This document shows, piece by piece, positions 1 through 5,616 of a stretch of 6,672 nt of DNA. A program made the translations under genes and the position numbers. The stretch's first letter is position 1; each line of letters opens with the position of its first letter. The DNA lies in assembly GCA_023431045.1 (NCBI GenBank), contig JAEYXZ010000097.1, positions 1 through 6,672 on the forward strand. The letters run 5' to 3'. The notes beneath the pieces are model-generated. The model had not been told where the DNA came from, did not search any database, and was given only the letters and a program-made list of their open reading frames with translations. The DNA comes from Bacillota bacterium. GTDB taxonomy: Bacteria > Bacillota_I > Bacilli_A > Acholeplasmatales > Acholeplasmataceae.

Positions 1-355
1 GCATAAGCCATGTTCTGTTTCGTATTTCTACTAGTGACTATTTATCTCAGGTTAAACCTGCAAGATGATTCGTTAAATTTCAAATCATCTCATGCCCCTA
101 CCAAATTTGGGTTGCTGACTTGAGGGGTTTACCGCGTTTCAGTCTTTGAATTTCTTCAAAGCATCGTCTCTGTGGCACTTTATGAGCATTAATCATAGAT
201 GATACCATCCTTAGATTGAATCGCTCGCCGTTATGATGAATCATACCCTAAGTTATTTGTTCCTTAGGCACAAACACTACATGCATCTCAGCATGTGTCA
301 GCATGGACTTTCCTAACCAAGTTGCCTTGGCTCAATCACCTTCCACTAAACTAGC
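1..355 (-). ncRNA. rnpB: RNase P RNA, type B (3' end cut by window edge)
   Basis: This is the catalytic RNA of ribonuclease P, which with the RnpA protein removes 5' leaders from precursor tRNAs. On the minus strand the conserved blocks appear in the right order: GGAAAGTCCATGCT (5' half of P4, near 302-314), AAAGTGCCACAG (near 171-182), AACGCGGTAAACCCCT (near 124-139), AACCCAAATTTGGTAGGGG (P15 region, near 94-112) and ACAGAACATGGCTTA (3' half of P4, near 4-18). The similarity is closest to the Bacillus (type B) form. A hairpin CTTTGAA-GAAA-TTCAAAG (144-161) fits P12 with a GNRA tetraloop, and a short CCAAG/CTTGG hairpin near 319-332 fits P3. The 5' end is placed near 355 from the promoter immediately upstream. 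About 10-20 nt of the 3' P1 strand and the terminator lie outside the window. Confidence 0.95.
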
Positions 356-361
356 ATTGAT

Positions 362-390
362 ATTCTATATGATTAATATTGAAATGTCAA
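362..390 (-). promoter_or_regulatory. rnpB promoter (sigma-A type)
   Basis: A perfect -35 TTGACA (385-390), a 17-nt spacer and a -10 TAGAAT (362-367) sit upstream of the RNase P RNA. Start of transcription is predicted near 355, which agrees with the expected mature 5' end. The -35 box begins only 2 bases after the pnp stop codon and no terminator hairpin lies between, so rnpB could also be reached by read-through from pnp. Confidence 0.85.
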
Positions 391-392
391 TC

Positions 393-2540
393 TTACTGTG
401 CGTCTTTTCTTGAAAGGTCAACGCGTTCTTTTTCATCGATTTTAACAACTTTAACGATGACTTGATCACCAACAGATACTTTACCTTCTAGTGATTCAGT
501 TCTTTCTTTAGCCCATTTAGAGATATGGATTAAGCCTTCTGTTCCAGGGAAGATTTCTGCAAACGCACCTTGAATTTTCTTGCCTTCTTTATCCATTAAT
601 AAACGAGTAATTTTAGCTTCGTAAATTTCGCCAACTTTAGCTTCACGAACGAGATTTAGAATGTATTCTGCAGCTTTATTAATCCATACTGAATCCGTAT
701 GCATAATGAAGACACGACCATCTTGTTCAATATCAATTTTGACATTGTTGTGATCTTCAATAATTTGAGTGATAATCTTACCACCAGCACCAATGACATC
801 ACGGATCTTATCTGGTTTGATTTGAATCATCTTAACTTTTGGAGCATAAGCTGATAAATCAGGTCTAACTTCAGAAATCGTTTCATTCATGTGAGCTAAG
901 ATGTGAAGACGACCAATTCTTGCTTGTTCAAGAGCTTCTTGCATGATTTCTCTTGTAATACCTTGAATCTTGATATCCATTTGTAAAGCAGTAATACCAT
1001 CTTTTGTTCCAGCGACTTTAAAGTCCATATCGCCTTCATGGTCTTCCATACCTTGAATATCACTTAAAATTGTATAATTTTTACCATCTGAGATTAATCC
1101 CATTGCAATACCAGCAACTGGTGACTTAATTGGTACACCTGCAGCCATTAATGCCATCGAACCAACACAGATTGTTGCTTGTGATGATGAACCATTAGAT
1201 TCAAGAATTTCTGATACGATACGAATCGAGTAAGGGAATTCTTCTTCACTTGGTAAGACTTGAAGTAACGCTCTTTCTCCTAATGCACCATGACCAATTT
1301 CACGACGACCAGGTCCACCATAACGACCAGTTTCACCAACTGAGAATGGAGGGAAGTTATAATGTAACATGAAACGTTTAGTAACTTCTTCTAATTCAAG
1401 ACCATCAATAATTTGATTTTGTCCTAATGAACCAAGAGTTACAACACCTAAAGCTTGGGTTTGTCCACGTGTAAATAATGCAGAACCATGAGTTCTTGGT
1501 AAAATATCAACACGTGAAGATAATGGTCTAATTTCATCAACTTTTCTACCATCTGGACGTACTTTATCTTCAGTAATTAGTCTTCTAACTTCTTTTGTCA
1601 CAATTGCATCAACTACACGGCCAACTTGACCTAAGAATTCCTTTGATGCATCAAGATCTAAGACTTTAACACCTTCAACATCTTTAAAGAAGTTGACGTT
1701 TTCAAAATGGCTTAATGTATTTGCTTTAATTGTATCAATTGCTTCATAACGTTCTAATTTATCAACAATAGAAACTGCTTTGATTAAATCGTTTTCAGCA
1801 AAGTCTTTAACTTTTGCTTCAACTTCAGGATCTGTCTTTAATAAATCAGGGGTAACTTTTTCAATGCCAGCTGCTTTTTCAATGGTTAATTGGAAATCAC
1901 AAATGGTTTTGATTGCTTCATGACCAAAGATGATTGCTTCCAACATATCAGCTTCTGAAACTTGTTTAGCACCTGCTTCAACCATGTTTATTGCATTCTT
2001 TGTACCTGCAACAGTTAGTTCGATATCTGAGACTAATAATTGTTCTGGGGTTGGATTCAAGATGAATTCGCCGTTAACACGACCCACATTCACCGATGCA
2101 ACTGGTCCAAGGAATGGAATATTAGAAATTCCAAGTGCAATGGATGATCCAATCATTGCAGCGACTTCACTGGATGTATTTGGATCTGCTGATAAGACGG
2201 TATTAACGATTTGAACTTCGTTTCTAAAACCTTCTTCAAATAGTGGTCTAATTGGTCTATCGATTTGTCTTGAAACTAGTGTTTCATGTTCTGAAGGTCG
2301 ACCTTCTCTTCTTAAGAAACCACCAGGAATTTTACCTGCTGCATAAAGTTTTTCTTGATAGATAACCATCAATGGGAAAAAGTCTTGAGTAGATGCAACA
2401 TTTTTAGATACGACCGTTGATAATACAACTGTATCTCCGTAGTACACTAATGCAGCACCATTGGCCTGCTTAGCGACTTCACCAATTTCAACTCTTAGTG
2501 GATGTCCAGCTAGAGTTGTTTCAAAAATTTGTTTTGACAT
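393..2540 (-). CDS. pnp: Polyribonucleotide nucleotidyltransferase (PNPase)
   Basis: This cytoplasmic phosphorolytic 3'-to-5' exoribonuclease degrades RNA to nucleoside diphosphates and can add tails in reverse; it normally forms a trimer. The 715 residues match the family length (about 705 in B. subtilis). Order of domains: first RNase PH domain (about 5-140, with LRREGRPSE at 76-84), a helical linker, the second, catalytic PH domain (about 310-530, with FTRGQTQ, the SNGSSSQAT phosphate-binding motif, and EDHEGDMDF whose Asp500 and Asp506 match the metal-binding aspartates), a KH domain with GAGG at 584-587, and a C-terminal S1 domain (about 631-705). The frame is open further upstream to an ATG at 2561, but that ATG overlaps the AAGGAG Shine-Dalgarno (2553-2558). 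The ATG at 2540, giving MSKQIFETTL, also fits the family N-terminus better. Stop is TAA. It has its own promoter and lies after the rpsO terminator. Confidence 0.97.
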   Translation of the reverse strand: MSKQIFETTLAGHPLRVEIGEVAKQANGAALVYYGDTVVLSTVVSKNVASTQDFFPLMVIYQEKLYAAGKIPGGFLRREGRPSEHETLVSRQIDRPIRPLFEEGFRNEVQIVNTVLSADPNTSSEVAAMIGSSIALGISNIPFLGPVASVNVGRVNGEFILNPTPEQLLVSDIELTVAGTKNAINMVEAGAKQVSEADMLEAIIFGHEAIKTICDFQLTIEKAAGIEKVTPDLLKTDPEVEAKVKDFAENDLIKAVSIVDKLERYEAIDTIKANTLSHFENVNFFKDVEGVKVLDLDASKEFLGQVGRVVDAIVTKEVRRLITEDKVRPDGRKVDEIRPLSSRVDILPRTHGSALFTRGQTQALGVVTLGSLGQNQIIDGLELEEVTKRFMLHYNFPPFSVGETGRYGGPGRREIGHGALGERALLQVLPSEEEFPYSIRIVSEILESNGSSSQATICVGSMALMAAGVPIKSPVAGIAMGLISDGKNYTILSDIQGMEDHEGDMDFKVAGTKDGITALQMDIKIQGITREIMQEALEQARIGRLHILAHMNETISEVRPDLSAYAPKVKMIQIKPDKIRDVIGAGGKIITQIIEDHNNVKIDIEQDGRVFIMHTDSVWINKAAEYILNLVREAKVGEIYEAKITRLLMDKEGKKIQGAFAEIFPGTEGLIHISKWAKERTESLEGKVSVGDQVIVKVVKIDEKERVDLSRKDAQ

Positions 2541-2543
2541 TTG

Positions 2544-2568
2544 ATATAAAATCTCCTTCATTTTATAT
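2544..2568 (-). promoter_or_regulatory. pnp ribosome binding site inside a perfect hairpin
   Basis: The Shine-Dalgarno AAGGAG (2553-2558) lies 12 nt from the chosen ATG (2540), a rather long gap. It sits in the 7-nt loop of a perfect 9-bp inverted repeat with arms ATATAAAAT (2560-2568) and ATTTTATAT (2544-2552). If the stem forms in the mRNA, the site is shown in the loop and its effective distance to the ATG shortens. The stem is all A-U and therefore weak. The sequence is seen directly; a regulatory role is inference. Confidence 0.6.
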
Positions 2569-2598
2569 TTGACTTTTATATATTTTTTTGCCTTACTT

Positions 2599-2607
2599 AT
2601 TATATCA
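2599..2607 (-). promoter_or_regulatory. pnp promoter (extended -10)
   Basis: The sequence TGATATAAT is a perfect extended -10 element (TG, one base, TATAAT at 2599-2604). No convincing -35 box lies 16-18 bases upstream, as is common with extended -10 promoters. Transcription would start near 2592, giving an A-rich leader of about 52 nt. The promoter lies between the rpsO terminator and pnp, so pnp can be transcribed independently of rpsO. Confidence 0.65.
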
Positions 2608-2646
2608 TTAATTACTTGTTATGAGCCTATAAAAGAGATTAAGTGC

Positions 2647-2675
2647 AAAAAAAAGACTCCATTATGGAGTCTTTT
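2647..2675 (-). terminator. Rho-independent terminator of rpsO
   Basis: A perfect hairpin follows the rpsO stop by 4 bases: AAAAGACTCC(A) pairs with (T)GGAGTCTTTT around a short TAA loop, and the minus strand runs into eight consecutive T (2647-2654). Flanking AAGTG/CACTT can lengthen the pairing into the stop codon. The T run occurs only on the minus-strand side, so it acts in the rpsO direction. Confidence 0.9.
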
Positions 2676-2679
2676 ACAC

Positions 2680-2949
2680 TTATCGTCTTAATCCGAGTTC
2701 GTTGATTAAAGCTGAATATCTTTCTACATCCGTAGCTCTTAAGTATTTAAGAAGATTACGTCTGCGTCCGATTTTCATGAATAATCCGCGTTTTGAGTGG
2801 AAATCGTGAACATGTAATTGTAAATGTTCGTTTAACTCATTGATTTCATGAGTTAAGATTGCGATTTGAACTTCTGGTGAACCTGTGTCACCAGGAAAAC
2901 GAGCGAACTTTTCAACAAGAGCTTTTTTACTATCTTTCGAAAGTGCCAT
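2680..2949 (-). CDS. rpsO: 30S ribosomal protein S15
   Basis: This primary-binding protein of the small subunit recognises the 16S rRNA junction of helices 20, 21 and 22 and helps form bridges to the 50S subunit. The 89-residue length and an unbroken family sequence make the call secure: FPGDTGSPEVQIAILT (18-33) near the N-terminus, the LHVHDFHSKRGLFM RNA-binding segment (45-58), then GRRRNLLKYL and the basic C-terminus ending GLRR. The ATG at 2949 is fixed by AAGGAGG (2955-2961) five bases upstream. It has its own promoter and a long hairpin leader, both unlike its neighbours, and a strong terminator separates it from pnp. S15 represses its own translation in several bacteria, and the leader here is a plausible site for that, which is inference. 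Confidence 0.98.
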   Translation of the reverse strand: MALSKDSKKALVEKFARFPGDTGSPEVQIAILTHEINELNEHLQLHVHDFHSKRGLFMKIGRRRNLLKYLRATDVERYSALINELGLRR

Positions 2950-2954
2950 TTTGT

Positions 2955-3013
2955 CCTCCTTAGTCTCGAATAACTGAAGATCAGTACGGCTAACACTGTC
3001 CTCGTTATCGACC
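2955..3013 (-). promoter_or_regulatory. Structured rpsO leader, candidate S15-binding regulator
   Basis: Between the predicted transcription start (near 3013) and the Shine-Dalgarno sequence lies one long stem-loop. From the base: TCGA (3008-3011) with TCGA (2966-2969), TAAC (3004-3007) with GTTA (2971-2974), GAGGA (2999-3003) with TCTTC (2976-2980), and CAGT (2995-2998) with ACTG (2982-2985). These are 17 pairs including one G-U, with three single-base bulges all on the 3' side, and a 9-base loop GTTAGCCGT (2986-2994). The stem ends five bases before AAGGAGG. S15 leaders in Firmicutes are known to bind S15 and regulate translation; this one has the right position but I cannot match it to a described class from memory. 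Confidence 0.6.
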
Positions 3014-3019
3014 TATGCC

Positions 3020-3048
3020 ATCATAACATATTTGAAAATGAAATGCAA
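3020..3048 (-). promoter_or_regulatory. rpsO promoter
   Basis: A -35 TTGCAT (3043-3048), a 17-nt spacer and a -10 TATGAT (3020-3025) preceded by TGT give a strong sigma-A promoter with an extended -10. Start is predicted near 3013. The -35 box lies within the 8-nt centre of a perfect 7-bp inverted repeat (GAAAATG/CATTTTC, 3034-3055). Confidence 0.8.
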
Positions 3049-3068
3049 CATTTTCGTGAAAGTTTACA

Positions 3069-3392
3069 TTAAATTTTAATAAATTGATCCACATTTAGGA
3101 TAAAAACGGTTGCTCCACCGACAGAAACCTCGATTGGAAGTGCAGAAAATGCACCAAATTCATTGACAATCGCATTTGGTACGATTTTATTTCTAGTTTT
3201 AGAATAGCGTTCGATGATGTCTAACACTTCGGTTACTTTCTCATCATTGACACCAATTAAGAACGTTGCATTGCCTTCTCTTAAGAATCCACCCTTAGTG
3301 GAAAGACGGGTAGCGAAGAACTTTTCTTGGACTAGACCTTTCTGAACTTTATTGGCATCATCATTGGAAACTACAGCGACAATTAATTTCAT
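3069..3392 (-). CDS. darA: Cyclic-di-AMP receptor, PII-like (DarA/PstA family)
   Basis: This is a small soluble PII-like protein that forms trimers and binds the second messenger cyclic-di-AMP; the downstream partner is still poorly known in the family. The 107 residues (109 in B. subtilis DarA/YaaQ) align end to end from memory: MKLIVAVV at the start, LSTKGGFLREGNATFLIGV (31-49) covering the nucleotide-binding strand and loop, and VGGATVFILNVDQF (91-104) near the C-terminus. The start is supported by AAGGGGGT (3397-3404), a one-base variant of the consensus, four bases before the ATG. The gene follows ribF by 35 bases with no promoter or terminator seen, so it is probably co-transcribed with truB and ribF. 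In Bacillus it sits near tmk and holB instead, so the location here is unusual. Its presence implies that the organism makes cyclic-di-AMP. Confidence 0.92.
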   Translation of the reverse strand: MKLIVAVVSNDDANKVQKGLVQEKFFATRLSTKGGFLREGNATFLIGVNDEKVTEVLDIIERYSKTRNKIVPNAIVNEFGAFSALPIEVSVGGATVFILNVDQFIKI

Positions 3393-3427
3393 GGTGACCC
3401 CCTTCTTTAATTACATTTTAACATAAT

Positions 3428-4324
3428 TCACATCTTTTTTGCTAATGTATAGACTTTTTTAACATCTTTTTTGATTTGTTTAACAAGTGCATCGACATCG
3501 TCATACTTTTCTTCATCTCTTAAATATTGATCAAAGTAAATGGTGATTTCTTCATCATATAAATCACCTTCAAAATCCATGATAAATACTTCTAGTTTTC
3601 TTGTTGTACTATAGTTTAAGGTTGGATTATGTCCAAGATTTGCACATCCAAGATAGGTCTTGCCTAAATATTTTACTTTGACAGCATAAATACCGATCTT
3701 AGGAAGATAATACTGACCATAATCAATATTAGCTGTTGGAAATCCCATCATTCGACCAACTTTGTTTCCGTGCACCACTTTACCATGAATTGCATATGGT
3801 TTATTTAATAAGATCTTTGCAGTTTTAACATCCCCATTATCAAGTAATGTTTTAATATATGTTGTTGAAATTCTTGTTTGACGATAAAGCATATCCGGTA
3901 AAGTGACAACTTCAAAATGAGTTGCTAAATCATTGACGTTACCACTGCCACGATGACCAAACTTGAAATCTCTACCCACGATGACTCGTTTAACATTAAT
4001 ACTTTTGAGAAATTCGACAAACGCTTGAGCTGATAACTGTGAAAACTCTGCATTAAAATCAATGATGATAAAATAGTCTAATCCCAGTTTAGATAAAAAC
4101 TCATATTTATCATGGTTATCCATTAATGTCGGTCGATATTGTTTTGTGATAAACGAGACTGGATGTGGGAAAAAGGTCATTGCAGCGGATTTTGTATCAC
4201 TATATGATGTTGCCTTTGAAATGATATTTTGATGTCCCAAATGGACACCATCAAAATTACCAATAGCAAGTGTTAATGGTTCTGTATTTTTAATGGTTTG
4301 ATAGTTACCTTCAAGTTTAATCAT
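3428..4324 (-). CDS. ribF: Bifunctional riboflavin kinase / FAD synthetase
   Basis: The enzyme phosphorylates riboflavin to FMN and then adenylates FMN to FAD in the cytoplasm. The N-terminal FAD synthetase domain (about 1-180) shows the nucleotidyltransferase motif GNFDGVHLGH (22-31), then FFPHP, GRDFKFGHRGSGN and the ISTTYI segment. The C-terminal riboflavin kinase domain (about 181-295) shows GKVVHGNKVGR, GFPTAN with PTAN at 196-199, GIYAVKV, NLGHNPT and the RKLEVFIMDF segment holding the expected catalytic Glu. The 298-residue length is normal. The frame could begin 12 bases earlier at a TTG (4336), but that codon overlaps the GAGGAG ribosome binding site (4329-4334), so the ATG at 4324 is preferred. 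The truB stop TGA (4333-4335) overlaps the same site and only 8 bases separate the genes, suggesting translational coupling. Stop is TGA. I see no FMN riboswitch upstream. Confidence 0.96.
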   Translation of the reverse strand: MIKLEGNYQTIKNTEPLTLAIGNFDGVHLGHQNIISKATSYSDTKSAAMTFFPHPVSFITKQYRPTLMDNHDKYEFLSKLGLDYFIIIDFNAEFSQLSAQAFVEFLKSINVKRVIVGRDFKFGHRGSGNVNDLATHFEVVTLPDMLYRQTRISTTYIKTLLDNGDVKTAKILLNKPYAIHGKVVHGNKVGRMMGFPTANIDYGQYYLPKIGIYAVKVKYLGKTYLGCANLGHNPTLNYSTTRKLEVFIMDFEGDLYDEEITIYFDQYLRDEEKYDDVDALVKQIKKDVKKVYTLAKKM

Positions 4325-4336
4325 GGCTCTCCTCAA
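4325..4336 (-). promoter_or_regulatory. ribF ribosome binding site overlapping the truB stop
   Basis: GAGGAG (4329-4334) precedes the ribF ATG (4324) by four bases and shares bases with the truB TGA stop (4333-4335). This decides the start of ribF against the upstream in-frame TTG, and suggests that ribosomes ending truB help start ribF. Confidence 0.75.
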
Positions 4337-5181
4337 AATAAATAAAATATTCGATATTGTTTTGTATTAGGTATTGGTTCATATGCTGCAATATAATCAC
4401 CATTCTGATTAACGACAACAAACGATTGCTTGAGTGATGTTTGTCTTTCATCTAAAATCACACCATTTTTAACGAGTCCCACCATATAATCATTGAGTTC
4501 TAATTTGGGGTAATGATTAAAAGGTACTTCATGACTAATTAAATCATTTTCTGTAATTTGATCAAGTGTTTTTGCTACATTGACATCATATTGTTCGATT
4601 CGTGTTCTTCGTAAGGATTCAAGTGCACCATAGGTGTTTAGTTTCTCACCTAAATCAAATGCTAAACTTCTGATATAGGTACCAGATGATACATCAACGC
4701 TAAAGGTTAATTTCTGATTTTCAAATCCTTTATTTTCAAATCGAGAAATATAAACTTCTTTAGGCGATAGTTTGATTGTTTTACCTTTACGTGCAGCTTC
4801 ATATGACTTGATGCCATCAACCTTTTTAGCTGAGTATTGTGGTGGCATTTGTAAATAAGTAGGCACAAAGGATTGCATCACTTGATTTAATTCTTTCTCA
4901 TCAAGTGAATGATGCTTTTCTTCAATGATTTTTCCGGTGATATCATATGTATCATAATGAGTTCCAAAAACCATCACACCTTCATAGCTCTTATGAGCAC
5001 CGATGAGACGATCGGATAGTTTTGTTGCCTTTCCAAGAAGAATAATCATCAATCCAGTAGCAAATGGATCAAGAGTTCCTGCATGTCCTACTTTATTCAC
5101 TTTGAACTTTTTCTTGATAATCGCAACCACATCATGTGATGTGTAACCTGCTTCTTTATCAACTAGCAACAATCCGTCCAT
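4333..5181 (-). CDS. truB: tRNA pseudouridine(55) synthase
   Basis: TruB isomerises uridine 55 in the T-loop of nearly all elongator tRNAs to pseudouridine and also acts as a tRNA folding chaperone. The catalytic domain fills about residues 1-215: VDKEAGYTSHDVV (7-19), the core motif KVGHAGTLDPFATG (30-43) with the nucleophilic Asp38, KSYEG with its conserved Tyr, PPQYSAKKVDG, and GTYIRSLAFDLGE with the conserved Arg. The remaining C-terminal part (about 225-282) is short, in keeping with the reduced tail of Firmicutes TruB (282 residues against about 305-315 in Bacillus or E. coli). The ATG at 5181 follows AGGTGA (5186-5191) by four bases. It is first in a probable truB-ribF-darA operon. Stop is TGA, overlapping the ribF ribosome binding site. 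Confidence 0.97.
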   Translation of the reverse strand: MDGLLLVDKEAGYTSHDVVAIIKKKFKVNKVGHAGTLDPFATGLMIILLGKATKLSDRLIGAHKSYEGVMVFGTHYDTYDITGKIIEEKHHSLDEKELNQVMQSFVPTYLQMPPQYSAKKVDGIKSYEAARKGKTIKLSPKEVYISRFENKGFENQKLTFSVDVSSGTYIRSLAFDLGEKLNTYGALESLRRTRIEQYDVNVAKTLDQITENDLISHEVPFNHYPKLELNDYMVGLVKNGVILDERQTSLKQSFVVVNQNGDYIAAYEPIPNTKQYRIFYLF

Positions 5182-5185
5182 TTTT

Positions 5186-5206
5186 TCACCTAATCTTATT
5201 ATAACA
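5186..5206 (-). promoter_or_regulatory. truB operon promoter (extended -10) and adjoining RBS
   Basis: TGTTATAAT is a perfect extended -10 (TATAAT at 5198-5203, TG at 5205-5206). The region 17 bases upstream (CCTTTT, inside the trxA terminator) is not a -35 box. Transcription should start near 5191-5192, at or next to the AGGTGA Shine-Dalgarno (5186-5191), leaving an untranslated leader of only about 10 nt. Confidence 0.65.
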
Positions 5207-5218
5207 AATTATGGTAAG

Positions 5219-5241
5219 AAAAAAGGCTACGAGTAGCCTTT
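5219..5241 (-). terminator. Rho-independent terminator of trxA
   Basis: Seven bases after the trxA stop, AAAGGCTA pairs perfectly with TAGCCTTT around CTCG. The 3' arm runs into a total of six T on the minus strand, three of them in the stem. The T tail is shorter than at the rpsO terminator, so some read-through into truB is possible. Confidence 0.8.
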
Positions 5242-5248
5242 AAGTCGA

Positions 5249-5557
5249 TTACTTGTGTTCTGCTAACCACGCAACTAGTTTTTCTTTTGGTTGATATCCA
5301 GATGTTCTTGCAACTTCCTTACCATCTTTATATAAAACAAGTGTAGGAACTGCTCTTATACCTGTATCAATGGCTTGTTTACGATATTCATCAATATCTA
5401 ACTTGATAAATGGAGTATCTGGTTGCTCAGCACTAATTTGTTCTAATACTGGCATTAACATTTTACATGGTCCACACCAGGTTGCAAAGAAATCAACTAA
5501 TACCAGACCTTGTTTATCAACGATTTCTGAAAAATTTTCACCTTTATATTGTTGCAT
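5249..5557 (-). CDS. trxA: Thioredoxin
   Basis: This is a small cytoplasmic dithiol-disulfide oxidoreductase that, recycled by thioredoxin reductase, keeps protein thiols reduced and supplies electrons to ribonucleotide reductase and peroxide-detoxifying enzymes. The 102-residue length is typical. The active site WCGPC lies at 27-31 with redox cysteines 28 and 31, the buried Asp is at 22 in LVDFFATWC, and the cis-proline is Pro71 in AVPT. GKEVARTSGYQPKEKL gives the usual closing strand and helix. The ATG at 5557 follows AGGAGG (5567-5572) by nine bases. The gene has a near-consensus promoter of its own and a hairpin terminator, so it is chiefly a single-gene unit. It follows mutS2, an arrangement also known in other Firmicutes. 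No signal peptide is seen. Confidence 0.98.
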   Translation of the reverse strand: MQQYKGENFSEIVDKQGLVLVDFFATWCGPCKMLMPVLEQISAEQPDTPFIKLDIDEYRKQAIDTGIRAVPTLVLYKDGKEVARTSGYQPKEKLVAWLAEHK

Positions 5558-5587
5558 AAACTAAAACCTCCTCTTAACTATATTTAT

Positions 5588-5616
5588 ATTATATACTTTG
5601 AATTCGAAATTTTCAA
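5588..5616 (-). promoter_or_regulatory. trxA promoter (sigma-A type)
   Basis: A -35 TTGAAA (5611-5616), a 17-nt spacer and a -10 TATAAT (5588-5593) form a near-consensus promoter with a predicted start near 5581 and a leader of about 23 nt. The -35 box lies inside an imperfect palindrome with arms CGAAAT and ATTTCG (5605-5625), which could be an operator or chance in AT-rich DNA. Confidence 0.8.

Noticed and set aside
1..392. CRISPR array, tRNA or protein gene in the region left of pnp
   Set aside because: No regular repeats, no tRNA cloverleaf and no credible open frame; the conserved RNase P blocks explain the whole stretch.
1930..2214. 94-codon open frame on the plus strand
   Set aside because: It lies wholly antisense to the conserved pnp coding region, has no ribosome binding site and its predicted protein resembles nothing I know; it is a shadow of pnp.
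2541..2561. Upstream ATG at 2561 as the pnp start
   Set aside because: It overlaps the only Shine-Dalgarno sequence, has none of its own, and adds MKEILYQ, which does not fit the PNPase N-terminus.
3034..3071. Terminator after darA
   Set aside because: The GAAAATG/CATTTTC hairpin is AT-rich and no T run follows it on the minus strand; it overlaps the rpsO promoter instead, so darA may read into rpsO.
3393..3427. Separate promoter for darA
   Set aside because: The 35-base gap has a ribosome binding site but no recognisable -10/-35 pair; one inside the end of ribF cannot be excluded by eye.
4325..5248. FMN riboswitch controlling ribF
   Set aside because: Only 8 bases separate truB from ribF and only 67 bases precede truB; neither gap can hold an RFN element and none of its conserved blocks is seen.
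5370..5564. 64-codon open frame on the plus strand
   Set aside because: It is antisense to the entire active-site half of trxA with no promoter or RBS seen; a shadow.
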